Positions 1 through 10,960 are shown, counted from the stretch's first letter. The stretch: 64,000 nucleotides of DNA from Entoloma clypeatum (GCA_963565915.1 OY751485.1:4774001-4838000), one strand, 5' to 3'. A program made the numbers and translations. The notes: generated from the sequence alone by a model not told the origin.

Positions 1-804
1 TTACGATTCCTCGTCATCAGCCGTCCTGAACCCCATATCCATCATTTCTTCAAGGACTCTGCAAATAAAATTAGCAGACAGATATCGCTTTATGGCGATC
101 TTCAGGCTAGGAAAGACGTTTATTTGTTCCTTCAGACAAGCTTCGACGAGTTACATGACTCCGGGAAGCATGCTATCATCATGAAGTCTACCCCCAAGCC
201 CTGGCCACATGACGACGTGATTCAGTTGCTCGCAGACCGTTCTGGCGGTTATTTCATCTATGCGTCAACCGTGGTAAAATATGTTGATGAAGAATATTTT
301 TCACCCATTAGCCGCCTCCAAGAAGTCCTCGACATCTCGCGCCCCGGTACCACGGCCTTTGGAGAAATTGATAAACTGTATAGTCAGGTCTTGTCAACCC
401 ACCCTAATACCGACCTTCTGTTGCGCATACTTGGGGGCCTTCTATTACCACCCTCACCACGCAGACGGCACCAATGCATTGAAACCGTTGAGGCCATTCT
501 TAATCTACATCCTGGGGAGGTGATGTTAGCTTTACAGGGGTTACACTCCGTCTTGCACTTCTTGGACCCCAACAGCATACGGTCGCCCAAGGAGGATAAG
601 TCGTCACAGGTTGTGGCATACCACGCTTCATTTCCAGAATTTCTCTTCGACGAAGAGCGTGCCGGAAAATATTACATTGATACTGGAAAAACTCACTTGA
701 TCATGATCCATGGAACGGCGGATTTAATCCGAGACTACAATATCAGGCTCCCCTCCATCAAGTGGGCTATTGGCAATAGAAGTTGGTTGAGTTGCAAAAA
801 CTGA
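1..804 (+). CDS. NACHT-domain NTPase-like protein, 3' part (partial)
   Basis: The frame is open from the first base of the window to the stop at 802-804, so the gene starts upstream and no start codon should be assigned here. The first residues read LRFLVISRPEPHIHHFF, the sensor-1-like strand (…SRPEPHI…) typical of fungal NACHT/STAND NTPases. The rest (…RSGGYFIYASTVVKYV…, …ALQGLHSVL…, …HASFPEFLFD…) matches the helical region that follows the NACHT domain in the large Agaricomycete families thought to act in non-self recognition. Only about 267 residues are visible; the Walker A and B motifs would lie outside the window. The reading stops early for this family, and related-looking residues continue in another frame after 820, so the 3' end may be frameshifted. 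The family call is good; the function is inferred. Confidence 0.72.
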   Translation, partial: LRFLVISRPEPHIHHFFKDSANKISRQISLYGDLQARKDVYLFLQTSFDELHDSGKHAIIMKSTPKPWPHDDVIQLLADRSGGYFIYASTVVKYVDEEYFSPISRLQEVLDISRPGTTAFGEIDKLYSQVLSTHPNTDLLLRILGGLLLPPSPRRRHQCIETVEAILNLHPGEVMLALQGLHSVLHFLDPNSIRSPKEDKSSQVVAYHASFPEFLFDEERAGKYYIDTGKTHLIMIHGTADLIRDYNIRLPSIKWAIGNRSWLSCKN

Positions 805-1741
805 CTTTTCTACTAGGAGCAGGCATCAGGAGGAGATCTTTCTCAACCTCACTTGCCGCCTTGATGCTACGGTGGGATCTCCTAGCCACAGGGCGCTCCT
901 TGAATATATCCATGAAAGTGCCAAATCCTGGCAGCCTTGCATCCTGGCATCGAGTGGTTGGTTTTTTCTAACTCAGTTGGCGCTGGAACAAATGTTGAGC
1001 GCATGTAAAGTTCATCTGATTCTTCAGGTGACCACAACCTTTGATTGATAATCAATATTCGTCGCTCACTCGGCATTGATGTTGCATTTTTATAGCAATC
1101 ATCCAAGGAATCCATTGCACTATTCAATGAACTCCTTTATCACTGTTATCCTCATGCATCCTAGTTCATATCGCCATTCGCGGATGGTAAGTTGCCGCCT
1201 AGGCCACACGGGCTGGAATTCGCGCGATGTCTTTCAAGGCGCCGTATAACAAAACTTTATGGCAGGAGAGCCTACTGCCATGCAACTGTACAATCTCTCC
1301 GGAAAGGGTTCCGTGAGACTCATTTTTGCTGGACATGATGTGTATATTAATCCAACAGAATCTCCTTTGTCGTGATAATTTGGACATATACTGGAGTCAA
1401 TGCCTGCGTAATTGCGCACTAGGCACGATGTCTCTAGCGGGTGCAATGCATTGGCGAAGCGGCGCTCGTAAATCTTCTGAGATCTAGCCTCTACGTCCGC
1501 GCTTCGTTGTTTCCGGGGAATCCCAGTGGCATGTCTATTCAGAAAGATGTACTTTCACCTACAAAACATGCCATTTCTCGAGATTCGCCTACTTTAATTC
1601 GGCACCCGATAAGTGATGCTAATAAAGTATCATATGGGCAATGGGGAGATAATAAAATTACATGCAATTGCAGTTCGGTCTGAAATGTTCGAGCGCTCAT
1701 GGATCTACTGTACATACTTATCGGGGGCACTTACTGTGAGC
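805..1741 (+). other. Decayed continuation of the NACHT gene / intergenic DNA
   Basis: No ORF over 100 residues makes sense here. Around 820-965 a frame different from the upstream one reads like a coding tail (…LLEYIHESAKSW…), which suggests the NACHT gene once continued and has been frameshifted. From about 1000 to 1741 I see no recognisable domain, RNA gene or repeat. Confidence 0.4.
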
Positions 1742-2602
1742 CTATCTAACCCGTCCACTGGCAGCCTGCATTACGTTCTGCCACCACAGCCTCCGACTTA
1801 CAGGTCGCTCCTGAGTAGCCAAATCAAAATTGACGCGGGGCGGTTGAGCACCAACAGTAGGTACAATGTTTCCAACCTCCAAAGCTGGAAATCTCGAAGT
1901 CGGATGCGTTAGATTCCGCATACCACCGCCCACTTGATTGGCGTTGAACGGTCTTCCGGGCTGCAAAGTATCGTATCTTCGAATGCTTGTAGGAGGAGCT
2001 GAGGGACGGGACGAAGAATATGGACCAGCCCTCACGACAGGCTTTGCAGGGTAGAATTGATAGGTTGGTTTAGGCCGACCAGGAGACACGAAGTGGACTG
2101 CCTTATCCGAGTCGGCCATGTAGTAGGCGGTAGATGTTGGTGGAAACGTAGAATATCCGTCTAATAAGGGCTGGGAAGCGTTTGGAAGGCGTTTGAACAC
2201 TGGTTTCAGTGGCAAGGGTTGTCTCTGGGATGTAAAGTAAGGGTTCGGTACAAGTCCTGACAAACGGCGAGAGAATGATGGCTGTTTGTGCATAGCCCAG
2301 CTAGATGGGGATAGAAGAGGGGGCCGGTCACACGCAATAGACACACTGTTCGTTGTTATTCCTCGCGGGGGTGGGCGGGATGTAGTGGGTAATTTGGTCG
2401 GAGGCATTACCGGTCGTCGATTGGTGCCAGGTCTGACCTGGAGATATGCCTGAGGGACAGAGTTTTTTTCGAACAAAGGGGCGAGGTTAGTTGATCTCGG
2501 AAGCGGCCCTGCTACTGACTTCGGCGGTGAAGCGCTTGCGAGAGATTTTCCGTTCATGGAAGTGGCTTCCGAATCGCAGGGCGGTTCGGGAATATGAGAC
2601 AT
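1742..2602 (-). CDS. Hypothetical Pro/Ser/Arg-rich protein
   Basis: This is an uninterrupted 286-residue ORF with an ATG at 2602-2600 and a TAG at 1744-1742. It is rich in Pro, Ser, Arg and Thr with many short PP and RP motifs. I see no signal peptide, membrane segment or known domain, so it looks disordered. It could be a single-exon hypothetical gene, one exon of a longer minus-strand gene, or a chance ORF. No function is proposed. Confidence 0.4.
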   Translation of the reverse strand: MSHIPEPPCDSEATSMNGKSLASASPPKSVAGPLPRSTNLAPLFEKNSVPQAYLQVRPGTNRRPVMPPTKLPTTSRPPPRGITTNSVSIACDRPPLLSPSSWAMHKQPSFSRRLSGLVPNPYFTSQRQPLPLKPVFKRLPNASQPLLDGYSTFPPTSTAYYMADSDKAVHFVSPGRPKPTYQFYPAKPVVRAGPYSSSRPSAPPTSIRRYDTLQPGRPFNANQVGGGMRNLTHPTSRFPALEVGNIVPTVGAQPPRVNFDLATQERPVSRRLWWQNVMQAASGRVR

Positions 2603-3553
2603 GACGGCTAATAGATAAGCACTACCGCGATAATATTGTCAGGGCTACACAACCATGAGGACCCAACTGACTCACACAACACCAAAAGACTCCATCCACT
2701 AAAGACGGTGATTGATATGAGAGTCCTGCATTTGGAACCTGTAGAAATCATGACATCCTGGTTGTCCCAAGTTTATCACGATATTCACCAATATTGTTAC
2801 AAGGAAGATTTGGACCGACGACAGCGAAAGGAACTGTGCTAGCCAAGTGCTAACTGTCAAGGGCACGGCAAAATTTCATGAAACTACATGGAAGATGGAC
2901 CCGACCCAAGTGGAAGAAAACGAAGAAAGCAATCCGAGTGGCCTCAAACCGAAGACAGAATTTGACAAAAATCCTGGGAGATACCTTTTTGAGACAGGTC
3001 GAGGTAACAGACAAGAAGAGTACTGCAACACACTCGCGTTGAACCCTAGTGTATGCCCCAAATCCACGAGGTACGAAGACAGAAAACATAACTGTCGAAG
3101 TAATGCTAAAGAGAAGGGATAGAACTAGCAAATTTCAGATTCAGTTGCGAGAGTTTCTCAACGAGAAAACGCACCAAAAACGACAACCCGGGTGGCTCTG
3201 AATATAGCCCAGGAACGAGAGGGCATGCATATAGAGAGCCAGAGAACAAACTTGAAGGAGATACGAAGAGAAAAAGAAAACTGGCAGCAGCCAGATGCTG
3301 ACAGGACAAGAGAAGAAGAATGAAAACTTGAATGGACCAGGTCGCAAGCGAAAGGAAGAACGAAGGATTGACTCGGATACCTTCAAGACATCGCGCGATC
3401 GGATGGCGGTTGGTTGATCTGAGTAACCAATGTGAAATGATGGTTAACAATTGTTAGGTATCAATTGGATGGTACTTAAGTATCGGTGTTCCCGTTGATC
3501 AAGATAATTCGGGCCGGCTAACCATGTCATCGTCCCAGCTGCCAAGGATAGGC
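2603..3553. other. Intergenic stretch, nothing recognised
   Basis: The sequence is purine-rich on the plus strand between about 2850 and 3360. It contains only short ORFs on both strands without recognisable motifs, and no RNA gene or terminal repeat was seen. It lies downstream of the IDO gene, so it should hold that gene's 3' end. Confidence 0.4.
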
Positions 3554-5087
3554 TCAGGTTAAGATCATGTCCTTAGTCTTCTCCCTGATGCCCTTCAAAA
3601 ATTTAACCACTTCCATTCCACCTGTGCCTCTCACCCTCTCCTCATACCTCCGTTCCCCAATTTCTTTCGAAGCCTTGGCCGCCGGCGCGATGATATACAA
3701 GGCGACGATCTGTATGTGCGCGTCCCTGAACTCCTTGAGCGCGAGGATGGCGTCATTATAAGCTTGCTTGAGTGCTGCTCCGTCGGTGTTCTCATCGGAT
3801 TCGGTATTGTTAGACACACAAACCCCAGAATGCTTTTCAACGAATCCACGTAGAGGGCGCGATTGCGTACTGAGATGGGCGAGGAATGCGCGGTGGTACC
3901 GAGGCATATATGCTTGCATGCGTTGCATGAAATTTTCTTTGGCTTCAGCCTGGGAAGCTACGGTCTTATTAACGGAAGGAGAGGAGGGCGTCGTGGTGTA
4001 GGCGGTGATAGGCGAATTCACCGTAGACCTTGGCTCTAGTAAATGCTGATCTACGCCCAAAAATATATCCAGCGCGTGTATCAGTGTGCTCTGTCCCGCT
4101 GATGGCCCTGACATATTCGTAGGTTGGCTCAAGCTCGGGTCGTTCTCTATGCCTTCAAAAATCCAGACGGCGCGACCGGCAGCCTCAGCCACCTTGGTCG
4201 CCATTGCGGATTGTGCCGGGGAATCGACACCGCGAAACCAAGGGCGCACCTTATGATGAAACACCTCGGGGTCGCACCTCTTTGGGAGGGCCAGCATAAT
4301 ATCGCGGATCTCGCGCACAACACCCGCAAGTGCGTGTAGGTAGCCTGTAACGCGGCGCACAGCAATGTCATCGCCAACAAAAATTTCGTCCATGACGACC
4401 TGTATCACGTCAAGCGCATCGACGCCTCGGAGCTCGATGCGCGCAGAGGTGAGGAAAAATTCAGCTTCGTCGTTCGTGCCGGAGAACGTTGTTTGGCATT
4501 TGATATTGTTGAATGTGGGGCGTAGGGAATCTTGATCAGAATGGGAGATTAAAGTCCAGTTATAGAGGACTGTGTCAGAATAGGTGAGGACTGGGGGTAG
4601 CTGGAGATGGGTATTGATTTGGAGGAGAGGGAGAGCGATAGGGGCTGGAATATGGACTGGCGAAGGGGGGCATGATGGAGGGGGGCACGAGTGGACGTAG
4701 AAGTGGAGGATCCAAACGAGAACGTGACGTGCGCGTCGTAAACTGATTTCGGAATTTGTGAGGGATGGACTGAGAGGGAGGATTGTTAGCTGGCCAGGCT
4801 CTGGTTGAGTTAACTCCGATTTGAGGCAAGGAAGTATCACATACATTCCGTACTTGTTTGCGCCATTTTTCTGACTTCGTTTGTTCTTCTTGAAGGAGAC
4901 CACGGGTCTCGCCGAGTTGAAGCTTCTGGCTTATCGCAGCGTCAAGCGTTGACTCCCATGCCTCCCATTCTACGGGGAGACGCGCGAGAGGGGGCCGAGG
5001 GGGCATAAACCCAGTACGCGTGTCAACATCGAAGTCATTCGCGGCAAGAGTAGTAGTTTCTGGTGCACCCGCGGGCGGTCCGAACAT
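3554..5087 (-). CDS. Indoleamine 2,3-dioxygenase
   Basis: IDO is a cytosolic heme enzyme that opens the indole ring of L-tryptophan to N-formylkynurenine, the first step of the kynurenine route to NAD+. Family landmarks appear in order: FDVDTRTGFMPP near the N-terminus, LTNSEISLRRARHVL, HFYVHS, TTFSGTNDEAEFF, FRGVDS, SGPSAGQSTLIHALDIFLG, MQAYMPRYHRAFL, and FRDAHIQIVALYI, whose His matches the proximal heme ligand of the family. The first ATG fitting the conserved N-terminus is at 5087-5085; the frame is open further upstream, but only from a TTG. One phase-0 intron begins at 4844 (GTATGT on the minus strand) and ends at either 4799 or 4790, giving 46 or 55 nt. The product is about 492 residues, normal for fungal IDO. 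No lesion is visible. The 319 bp between this start and the next gene should hold the promoter. Confidence 0.9.
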
Positions 5088-5406
5088 GACGTCGGGGCAA
5101 GGGAGGGAGAGCAAGTGGTCGCAGTGCAGATGACTGCATTTAATAGCGAATGGTATTGGTCTTGTTGAAGAGTGGTGGCAGGGTGGTGGTGGTGGTCCTG
5201 CAGGGAAGTACCTGTGGAATAATGTATCGAGATCATCGCTTCTATCAGAATGTCTTTGTGCAATTCTCGTTAGGCAGTACGCCGCCCCGTTCGCTCTTTT
5301 GCGATCCGATACTGAATATTGCAGATCCTTTTCTATGCTTACTCTCCGTATACGATTGGAGGCATGATGGTACTGCGGTTGTCATTGACTTCATTCTAAA
5401 TCGATT

Positions 5407-6090
5407 TCAAGCCCAACTATTAGATGGATTAGAATACAAAACTTCCCGCATCTTATCAACTGAATTCAACTTGATGATCTGCTTCACCTTCTTATTCTTC
5501 AGTAGTGCTGGCCACTCGACTTTCGCCCAATATGAGGGGGGGAAGTCTGTCCCATTCTGCTCTTTGGGAAGGAGAACATGGACGACGCCGGACGCCATTT
5601 CTGAGAACGCTAGGGATACGGTTCCGAAGAACTCGCTAGCGCCGGGTTCATCTGCCTCCGGGTAGTGTGAGCCGTCCCAAGACATGCTAACAGTATTGAG
5701 GCCTTCTACAATTGCCCTCTCATCGGCCATAGCAAGGCAAGGAGGCGAATGGCAGCCGATAGAAAAGAAAAGAGATTTGTGAGGGAGGACAGTGAGGTGA
5801 CGTTTCATCTCTTCCAAGGAGGGAACGAGGGCGACGTTGACGTCGATTGCGGACTGTATATCTGTTTGTCGGACACTGTCGATTGAAGCCTGAGGCAAAA
5901 CAAAAAGGTCCCGCTCGATGAGATCCCGCTGTTCCTTTGGTGCGTAGAGTAAAAAGTGGGTATAGATAACAAAATTGACGATGAAACTCACAAGAAAGGC
6001 TGCATGGTTGCCAACTACGACTGAGAGTGGCGCCGCGGAGGCAGTTATAAACGAGAATGTGAATAACCCGGGGAGGGTAGAGATACGCAT
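5407..6090 (-). CDS. Small secreted/membrane protein, possible ADP-ribosyl cyclase (CD38)-like fold
   Basis: The ATG is at 6090-6088 and the stop at 5407; the ORF is 227 codons. The N-terminus (MRISTLPGLFTFSFITASAA) looks like a signal peptide. A 57-nt in-frame segment, 5991-5935, starts GTGAGT and ends AAAG and is probably an intron; removing it drops a spurious hydrophobic stretch and gives about 208 residues. The C-terminal half has the order WDGSHY, FFGTVSLAFSEMASGVVHVLL, YWAKVEWPAL, VKQIIKLN. This resembles the CD38/ADP-ribosyl cyclase core, where a catalytic Glu sits in an F-x-E-x-A-x-x-V-V-H-V-x-L context; the Glu of FSEMASGVVHVLL would be the equivalent. That assignment is my inference from motif resemblance. 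If right, the protein would act on NAD+ outside the cell or in the secretory path. The gene lies on the same strand as the IDO gene, 319 bp away. Confidence 0.55.
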   Translation of the reverse strand: MRISTLPGLFTFSFITASAAPLSVVVGNHAAFLVSFIVNFVIYTHFLLYAPKEQRDLIERDLFVLPQASIDSVRQTDIQSAIDVNVALVPSLEEMKRHLTVLPHKSLFFSIGCHSPPCLAMADERAIVEGLNTVSMSWDGSHYPEADEPGASEFFGTVSLAFSEMASGVVHVLLPKEQNGTDFPPSYWAKVEWPALLKNKKVKQIIKLNSVDKMREVLYSNPSNSWA

Positions 6091-6208
6091 CGCTGCTCGA
6101 GATCAGCAATTGCAAGGCTCGTTGTTCGTTGTTCTGAAAGAATAGAAGAATGTGGAATGACGCATCACATGTAACAGATCCCCCAGCTGGCTACTGTATT
6201 CGGCGGAA

Positions 6209-6730
6209 ATGAGCACGACCACCACCACAGAGGAGTTGCAGGGACACAAGCCCGTGTATAAGGAACTATTTATGAAAATCATTGATCCTATTACTAATGA
6301 TTTGTTCATTCTATGGCGCACCTTACGTGTATGTCCAACTCTCGATACGCGAGTTTTTTTCAAATGCACCTTGTCCAGCTTCCAGAGGTTAGAATCGATT
6401 TCATCCCGGAATATCCTGATCGCCCCGAAGCCACATTCATTGGATCTTGACTCGTTCAAATCAAGAATTAACACAAGCCTGAAATCAGAAGCAACATATA
6501 CAGTGGATCCGAACACCATGGGATGTATGGGTGACGACTGTATTGTCAAGTACCCTGAGATGAAAAATGAATACTTCTTCGCTCACGCCACCTTAGTCTT
6601 CTCCAGACTCCAGGACCTCAGGATCCTCGCCCATCGCCAGTACATCCATCAGCATCGCACTATTCCCAACTCGATATTACCGTATCGGTGGAAATCCATA
6701 GGGGAGAGCCGAATTCAACAAGACTCATAA
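6209..6730 (+). CDS. Hypothetical protein
   Basis: An ATG at 6209 opens a 173-codon ORF ending at 6730. The N-terminus is Thr-rich (MSTTTTTEELQGHKPVYKEL) and the rest is mixed, with no domain, signal peptide or membrane segment that I recognise. A 148-residue ORF covers the opposite strand (6549-6103) and overlaps its first half; one of the two is a shadow, and the plus-strand one has the better start. It diverges from the secreted-protein gene at 6090, so 6091-6208 could be a shared promoter. It may be one exon of a longer, decayed gene. Confidence 0.35.
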   Translation: MSTTTTTEELQGHKPVYKELFMKIIDPITNDLFILWRTLRVCPTLDTRVFFKCTLSSFQRLESISSRNILIAPKPHSLDLDSFKSRINTSLKSEATYTVDPNTMGCMGDDCIVKYPEMKNEYFFAHATLVFSRLQDLRILAHRQYIHQHRTIPNSILPYRWKSIGESRIQQDS

Positions 6731-7640
6731 ACTGGCTAGGGAGGACCTCGCCTTGAATTATTGAGATTGGACGCTAAATTCTCAGCAAAACTTCAAGACC
6801 GTTCTCCAAGAAAGAGATGGCAGAGACGATGACTCCTTGCAATGGAAGAGTTGAACATCCGATGGGCGATACTGAAGCAGCCTTCTTCGTCAATAGTTCC
6901 CGTACTGACGGCGTTTGATATGTAAGTTCTTGATGATATGTTGTCGTCGGTTAACGAAGCATCACAAATTTTGCACAGGTGCCGCTACCTAAGTTGCTCA
7001 ATTGTTTGAATCTCAACATGTCAGCGTTGCGTGGGCGTTACTCAGAATCCGACATCCCTCCCTTGCTTCAACCGTGGAGGTGGGAAATTATGATGACATC
7101 CGATTTGTGTAACGACCATAATATCTGCTGGATCATCCTTCGCGGCTGATAATTTATAGATATCAATTCCCTCGATCTGTAGAGGACCTGATAAGGGAGG
7201 GTTCGAATACCACTCATGTCAATCATCGAAAGCTGGTATGGTTCATTCCTTTGAATTGCTTATTTCTTCGGAACGATTGTCCTATCTCATCGTTGGATGC
7301 GAGTCCCGAGGTATTACGGACAGCATTACCGCGAGAGACGAGGCGTCAAATTCTTTTGCATCGCCCACTTCATTGCCGATGGCACTGCTTTTCGCTGATT
7401 ATTGAATGATCTATCATGTCTGCTCGGCAGCTCTTTGACAACCGAGGAGTTGGAATTTACCCTCACTTCAGAGTGGCAGATGAGGCGTAGAAATTTCCAA
7501 GATGCAGTAAGCCTTCAAGACTTTCGGCACAGGAAGCAATTGAACTGATCCACCAATCATGTAGAAAGCCTACAATCTCCCACCTTGCCTTAAAAGATAT
7601 CCTACCTCCACTTGGTGGTCGATTTCGTCAGGCGGCTGCT
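6731..7640. other. Intergenic or heavily decayed coding DNA
   Basis: There are no long ORFs. An intron-like stretch (GTAAGT near 6921 to a TTGCACAG acceptor near 6980) suggests decayed plus-strand coding sequence, but neither side translates into anything recognisable. No tRNA or repeat was accepted. Confidence 0.3.
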
Positions 7641-7779
7641 TGTGTCTACTTCGACAGCCGCTAAATTAACCTCACAGTCAGTCAGTCACCCTCGCATCCC
7701 CTAATATTTCGCTTCAATGCAGTAGAACACCAACAGGGCGGCCATACCTTTCCCTGGCGGTCCAAAACACATCCATCCA

Positions 7780-8456
7780 ACCACAGCCATCGATGAAGAG
7801 ACCACGAAGGTCATTCTCATGCTTTGCCAAGCCCATGGTGTTACAGCTTCTAGCGTCCTTTTTCGCTCTCTGCAACTTTGCGTGGGCCAAGACCTCCGGC
7901 CAGAGCCTGAGGCCTGAGGTTCCGGGTGTGAATTTTCTTCTTGCAGTTCATCCCTGTGTGAATCATTCACCTCGACCCTAGTTCTATGGTTTCAGCTCTC
8001 AACATACGGCGATTCTTGCGTCCAGAGGCAGACTCCCACGACTCCTATTGTTACCCCGCAATAACCCTGTTTAACATCATCCTACCTTCGTTCTTACCAT
8101 TACCACGACTGTCAAGCAGTGCGGCCGTTGGGGTTTTCTGGAACGGGGCTCGCTCGGCAAGGAAGCAATGTGTTGATGCTGTCCTTCATCGATACTACTA
8201 TAACAGGCAGGACGCCCCGACTCGGACGTGTGTTGCCTCAATCGCGTTCCGACACCCCCTTGGTCATCCCTGCGACAATACGATGATGAACCTGAGTGTG
8301 CGACTCAGAAGCCGGAAGATAGTCGGGCAAGCTCCTAAAACCAGCATTCCCGCATGGCTCGGAGGGAGGACACTCCGAGAGTGCTATTCGCGGAGTGTTT
8401 GCGACTTATGCAAGTTCGGTATGCACGACGCAGAAGCCCTGAACACCGCACGTTGA
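7780..8456 (+). pseudogene. Broken acyltransferase/condensation-domain-like gene
   Basis: Two adjacent frames around 7800-7900 read as halves of one motif: …LCQAHGVTASSVLF in one and FALCNFAWAKTS in the next. This is the A-H-G-V-T…F-A-L-C-N-x-A-W-A pattern I associate with a fungal alcohol acetyltransferase/condensation-like family. From 7986 a further stretch reads SALNIRRFL … AITLFNIILPSFLP … VFWNGARSARKQC, again like the C-terminal part of that family. The frame changes and an intervening stop mean no continuous product is possible as written. Neither the active-site region nor a full N-terminus was found. The family assignment is from memory of sequence patterns and is moderate at best. 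The fragment ends about 90 bp before the P450 start. Confidence 0.42.
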
Positions 8457-8548
8457 CGTAAACACTTCGCTTTATATGATGACTTTTCTTGTACTTTTCC
8501 GCAAGTTCCTTCGTTGATAAAGTGACAAGATTGAAACTGAGGTCAACC

Positions 8549-10454
8549 ATGGGCGGAATAATCTCCCTCGAAGGTCTACGGGCGCTGGACCTCTCCTCGC
8601 TGATCCTTGTTGCCCCGCCCCTCCTTGTCTTCTGGCACGTTATCCCCTGGGTATGGGACACATACGGAATTCGTGGCATCCCCGGCCCCTTCATCGCCAA
8701 GTTCTCCTATATCTGGCTGGGTCTTGCCGCTAAATCTGGTCACCGATCCGAGATTGTTCACGAGCTTCACCTTAAGCATGGTACCTACACGCCACTGATG
8801 CCCTTTATACCTGCTGACAGCCTGACAGGTCCCTTCGTGCGTCTCGCGCCCAACCACGTCTCCATTGCCGACCCAGAGGCCCTTGCTGTTGTCTATAGCT
8901 ACGGAAATACTCCGCTCAAGGCTCCGTTCTACGACGCCTTCGTGGCTGGCACCCGAAGTCTCTTTAGCACCCGTGACCGCGCCGAGCACACGCGCAAGCG
9001 CAAAATCATCGCACACGTTTTTTCCCCGAAGAGCGTGATAGAATTTGAGCCCCACCTGCGTTTGCATATTAACATGCTCGTCAAGCAATGGGACCGCCTC
9101 TACGAAGCCGCCCTCACCGGCACCTCTGGCACAGAAGGCGAGGGCTGGCACGGCGCCGGTGGATCTCTCTGGCTCGATCTCCTGCCCTGCACGTAAATTC
9201 CACTTTTTTTTGAGCTTCTTCTAACCAGTTTCTCGTCCCCAGGGGCAAACTACCTCGCCTACGATACCGTGGGTGATCTTGCCTTTGGTGCCCCGTTCGG
9301 CATGATTTCCGCTGCTCGTGACATGGCTCAGTTTCCCAAAGACCAAACCTCGGGCTTGAATGCATACAGTGATAAAGGGGCCAAGGTTGACTCCTTCGAG
9401 ATTCCCGCCGTCAAACTAATCAACCGTCGTGCCAAATACTCCGCCGCCATCGGTGTCCTTCCCGGCTACTGGCGCCCCTTCGTTCGTCTCATCCCGTGGT
9501 ACAAGCGCGGCTCTGTTGACCACAAAGCCCTTCCTGGCATCGCCATCATGGCCGTCGTGAAACGCCTCCACTCACCCCCAACTGACCGCGTCGACCTATT
9601 GAGTAAACTTCTGGAGGGTTGCGACAGCAACGGAAATCGTATGGGGAGGCAGGAGCTTACAGCAGAGGCTCTGTCACTCCTCATCGCGGGTTCCGATAGC
9701 ATCGCTGGGTCTGTCTATACTTTCCTTCTTTCCTGATTAAGTGGCTTATAATCAGGTGTATATGAATAGCTCAATGAGCGTGATACTCTATCACCTTGCA
9801 CGCAACGTCCGCGTACAGCGTAAACTCCAAGCGTTCCTCGACGAGCACCTCAGTTCTGAAGATCTCACTATTGCCATTGCCGACCAGGTCAAGCGCCTCC
9901 CCTATCTTGACGCATGTATCAACGAGGCCATGCGCATCTACCCCACTACCGCCGTCGGTCTTCCTCGTGTTGTCCCTGAGGGCGGCCTCAACATTTGTGG
10001 CAAGTACTTCTCCGAGGGCTTGACCGTCTCAGTACCAAGCTTCACCATCCACCGGGACAAGCGAGTCTGGGGCGAGGACGTGGAGACATATAGACCGGAG
10101 AGGTGGGAAGAGGGTGACCAGAAACTGAAGCAAAGTACCTTCAATCCATTTTCCATTGGGCCAAGGTAGGTTTCCTTCCGTCATTCCCCCCGTTTTTGTT
10201 TTGAATGTTCAAAACCTCAGGGCATGCATTGGAAGGCACTTGGCAATGCTTGAGTTGCAAATAATTGTGGCATCGCTACTAAGGCGATATGAATTCACAC
10301 TAGAGAATCCTAATGAGGAGGTTTGTACTTTTCTTTCCCTTTGCCCGCCTTTTGCCTTCTTACCCTCCCAATGGTACTCTAGCTCAAGACAAAGGAATGG
10401 TTCGCGCTCGGTCCTGTTGAGTGCAAAGTCGGAATCAGGCGCCGTGACCTCTAA
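8549..10454 (+). CDS. Cytochrome P450, CYP53-like (benzoate 4-hydroxylase type)
   Basis: I reconstruct six exons: 8549-8780, 8829-9188, 9243-9712, 9756-10165, 10221-10320 and 10383-10454, together 547 residues. The start ATG at 8549 has an ACCATGG context. The protein has an N-terminal membrane anchor, then IRGIPGPF, GPFVRLAPNHVSI, the I-helix IAGSDS, the K-helix E-x-x-R (NEAMR), YRPERW, and the heme loop FSIGPRACIGR with its Cys ligand; the C-terminus is VGIRRRDL. The order and spacing resemble CYP53, the benzoate para-hydroxylase family of the ER membrane. Intron 2 must use a GC donor (GCACGT at 9189), because only that splice restores DLLPWANYLAYD; the visible GT three bases on gives the wrong frame. 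Intron 3 has a weak donor (GTCTAT at 9713). No other lesion is seen. Substrate is inferred from the family. Confidence 0.88.
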
Positions 10455-10670
10455 GTCACCCTCTCTGCATTCCTGCTGTGATGTTACCCAATCTCCCATT
10501 CTCTGACCGACGACTAGTATACAGCCTGATGTTGTACAACGTGCCATCGAAAACCGAGATCTAAGAGTTTAGAAGGACGTCTGATCAGAGCCAAAGTTAG
10601 GTTAAGTTCAGAAGCCCAGTGTTCCTCGACCTCGGCTTCCAAGGTGAGAACTCTGACACAGATCCTAACA

Positions 10671-10960
10671 ATGTCTGGACCTCCCTCTACACTCTTCTTC
10701 TGTATTCCCCCAGAGGATGGTGCACATGCCTACTACGTCAATTTTTACGCCGATCCCACCGCGGGAATGCGTAAACAGAACATTGGACGCGACGAGCAGC
10801 CTGTGGTCATCGCCAACCTCCGGCAGAGCCGTCAGAGCCTGGAGGTGTGACACAGCTACCCTTGACGTAACAGGCTTCCAGTTAGTGCACCACCCCGCGA
10901 AACATACAGCATTCACAAATGAGGAGGAATTTAAGATACAAATTAGCATGGGTAGAATGG
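10671..10960 (+). pseudogene. N-terminal fragment of a CmcJ/AsaB-type oxygenase
   Basis: The ATG at 10671 starts FFCIPPEDG … YADPTAGMRKQNIG … PVVIANLRQS, and after a frame change near 10845 the next frame gives ATLDVTGFQLVHHPAKHTAF TNEEEF. This order (ADPT-x-G-x-R-K, then V-x-I-x-N-x-R, then T-L-D-x-x-G-F-Q) is the N-terminal signature of the fungal CmcJ/AsaB/GA4-desaturase-like family of secondary-metabolism oxygenases. The family normally runs past 250 residues, but here similarity ends by about 10950 at a T-run and AT-rich DNA. The 2OG/Fe(II) ligand region is absent. The fragment starts only 217 bp after the P450 stop and on the same strand. Confidence 0.62.

Noticed and set aside
4575..5114. 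IDO start at 5114
   Set aside because: That codon is TTG; the ATG at 5087 gives the conserved N-terminus.
3554..6090. IDO and the CD38-like gene as an operon-like unit
   Set aside because: Same strand but 319 bp apart in a eukaryote, with no evidence of a shared transcript.
7170..7240. GGTTCGAATACC resembling a tRNA T-loop/B box
   Set aside because: No matching acceptor or anticodon stems could be drawn around it.
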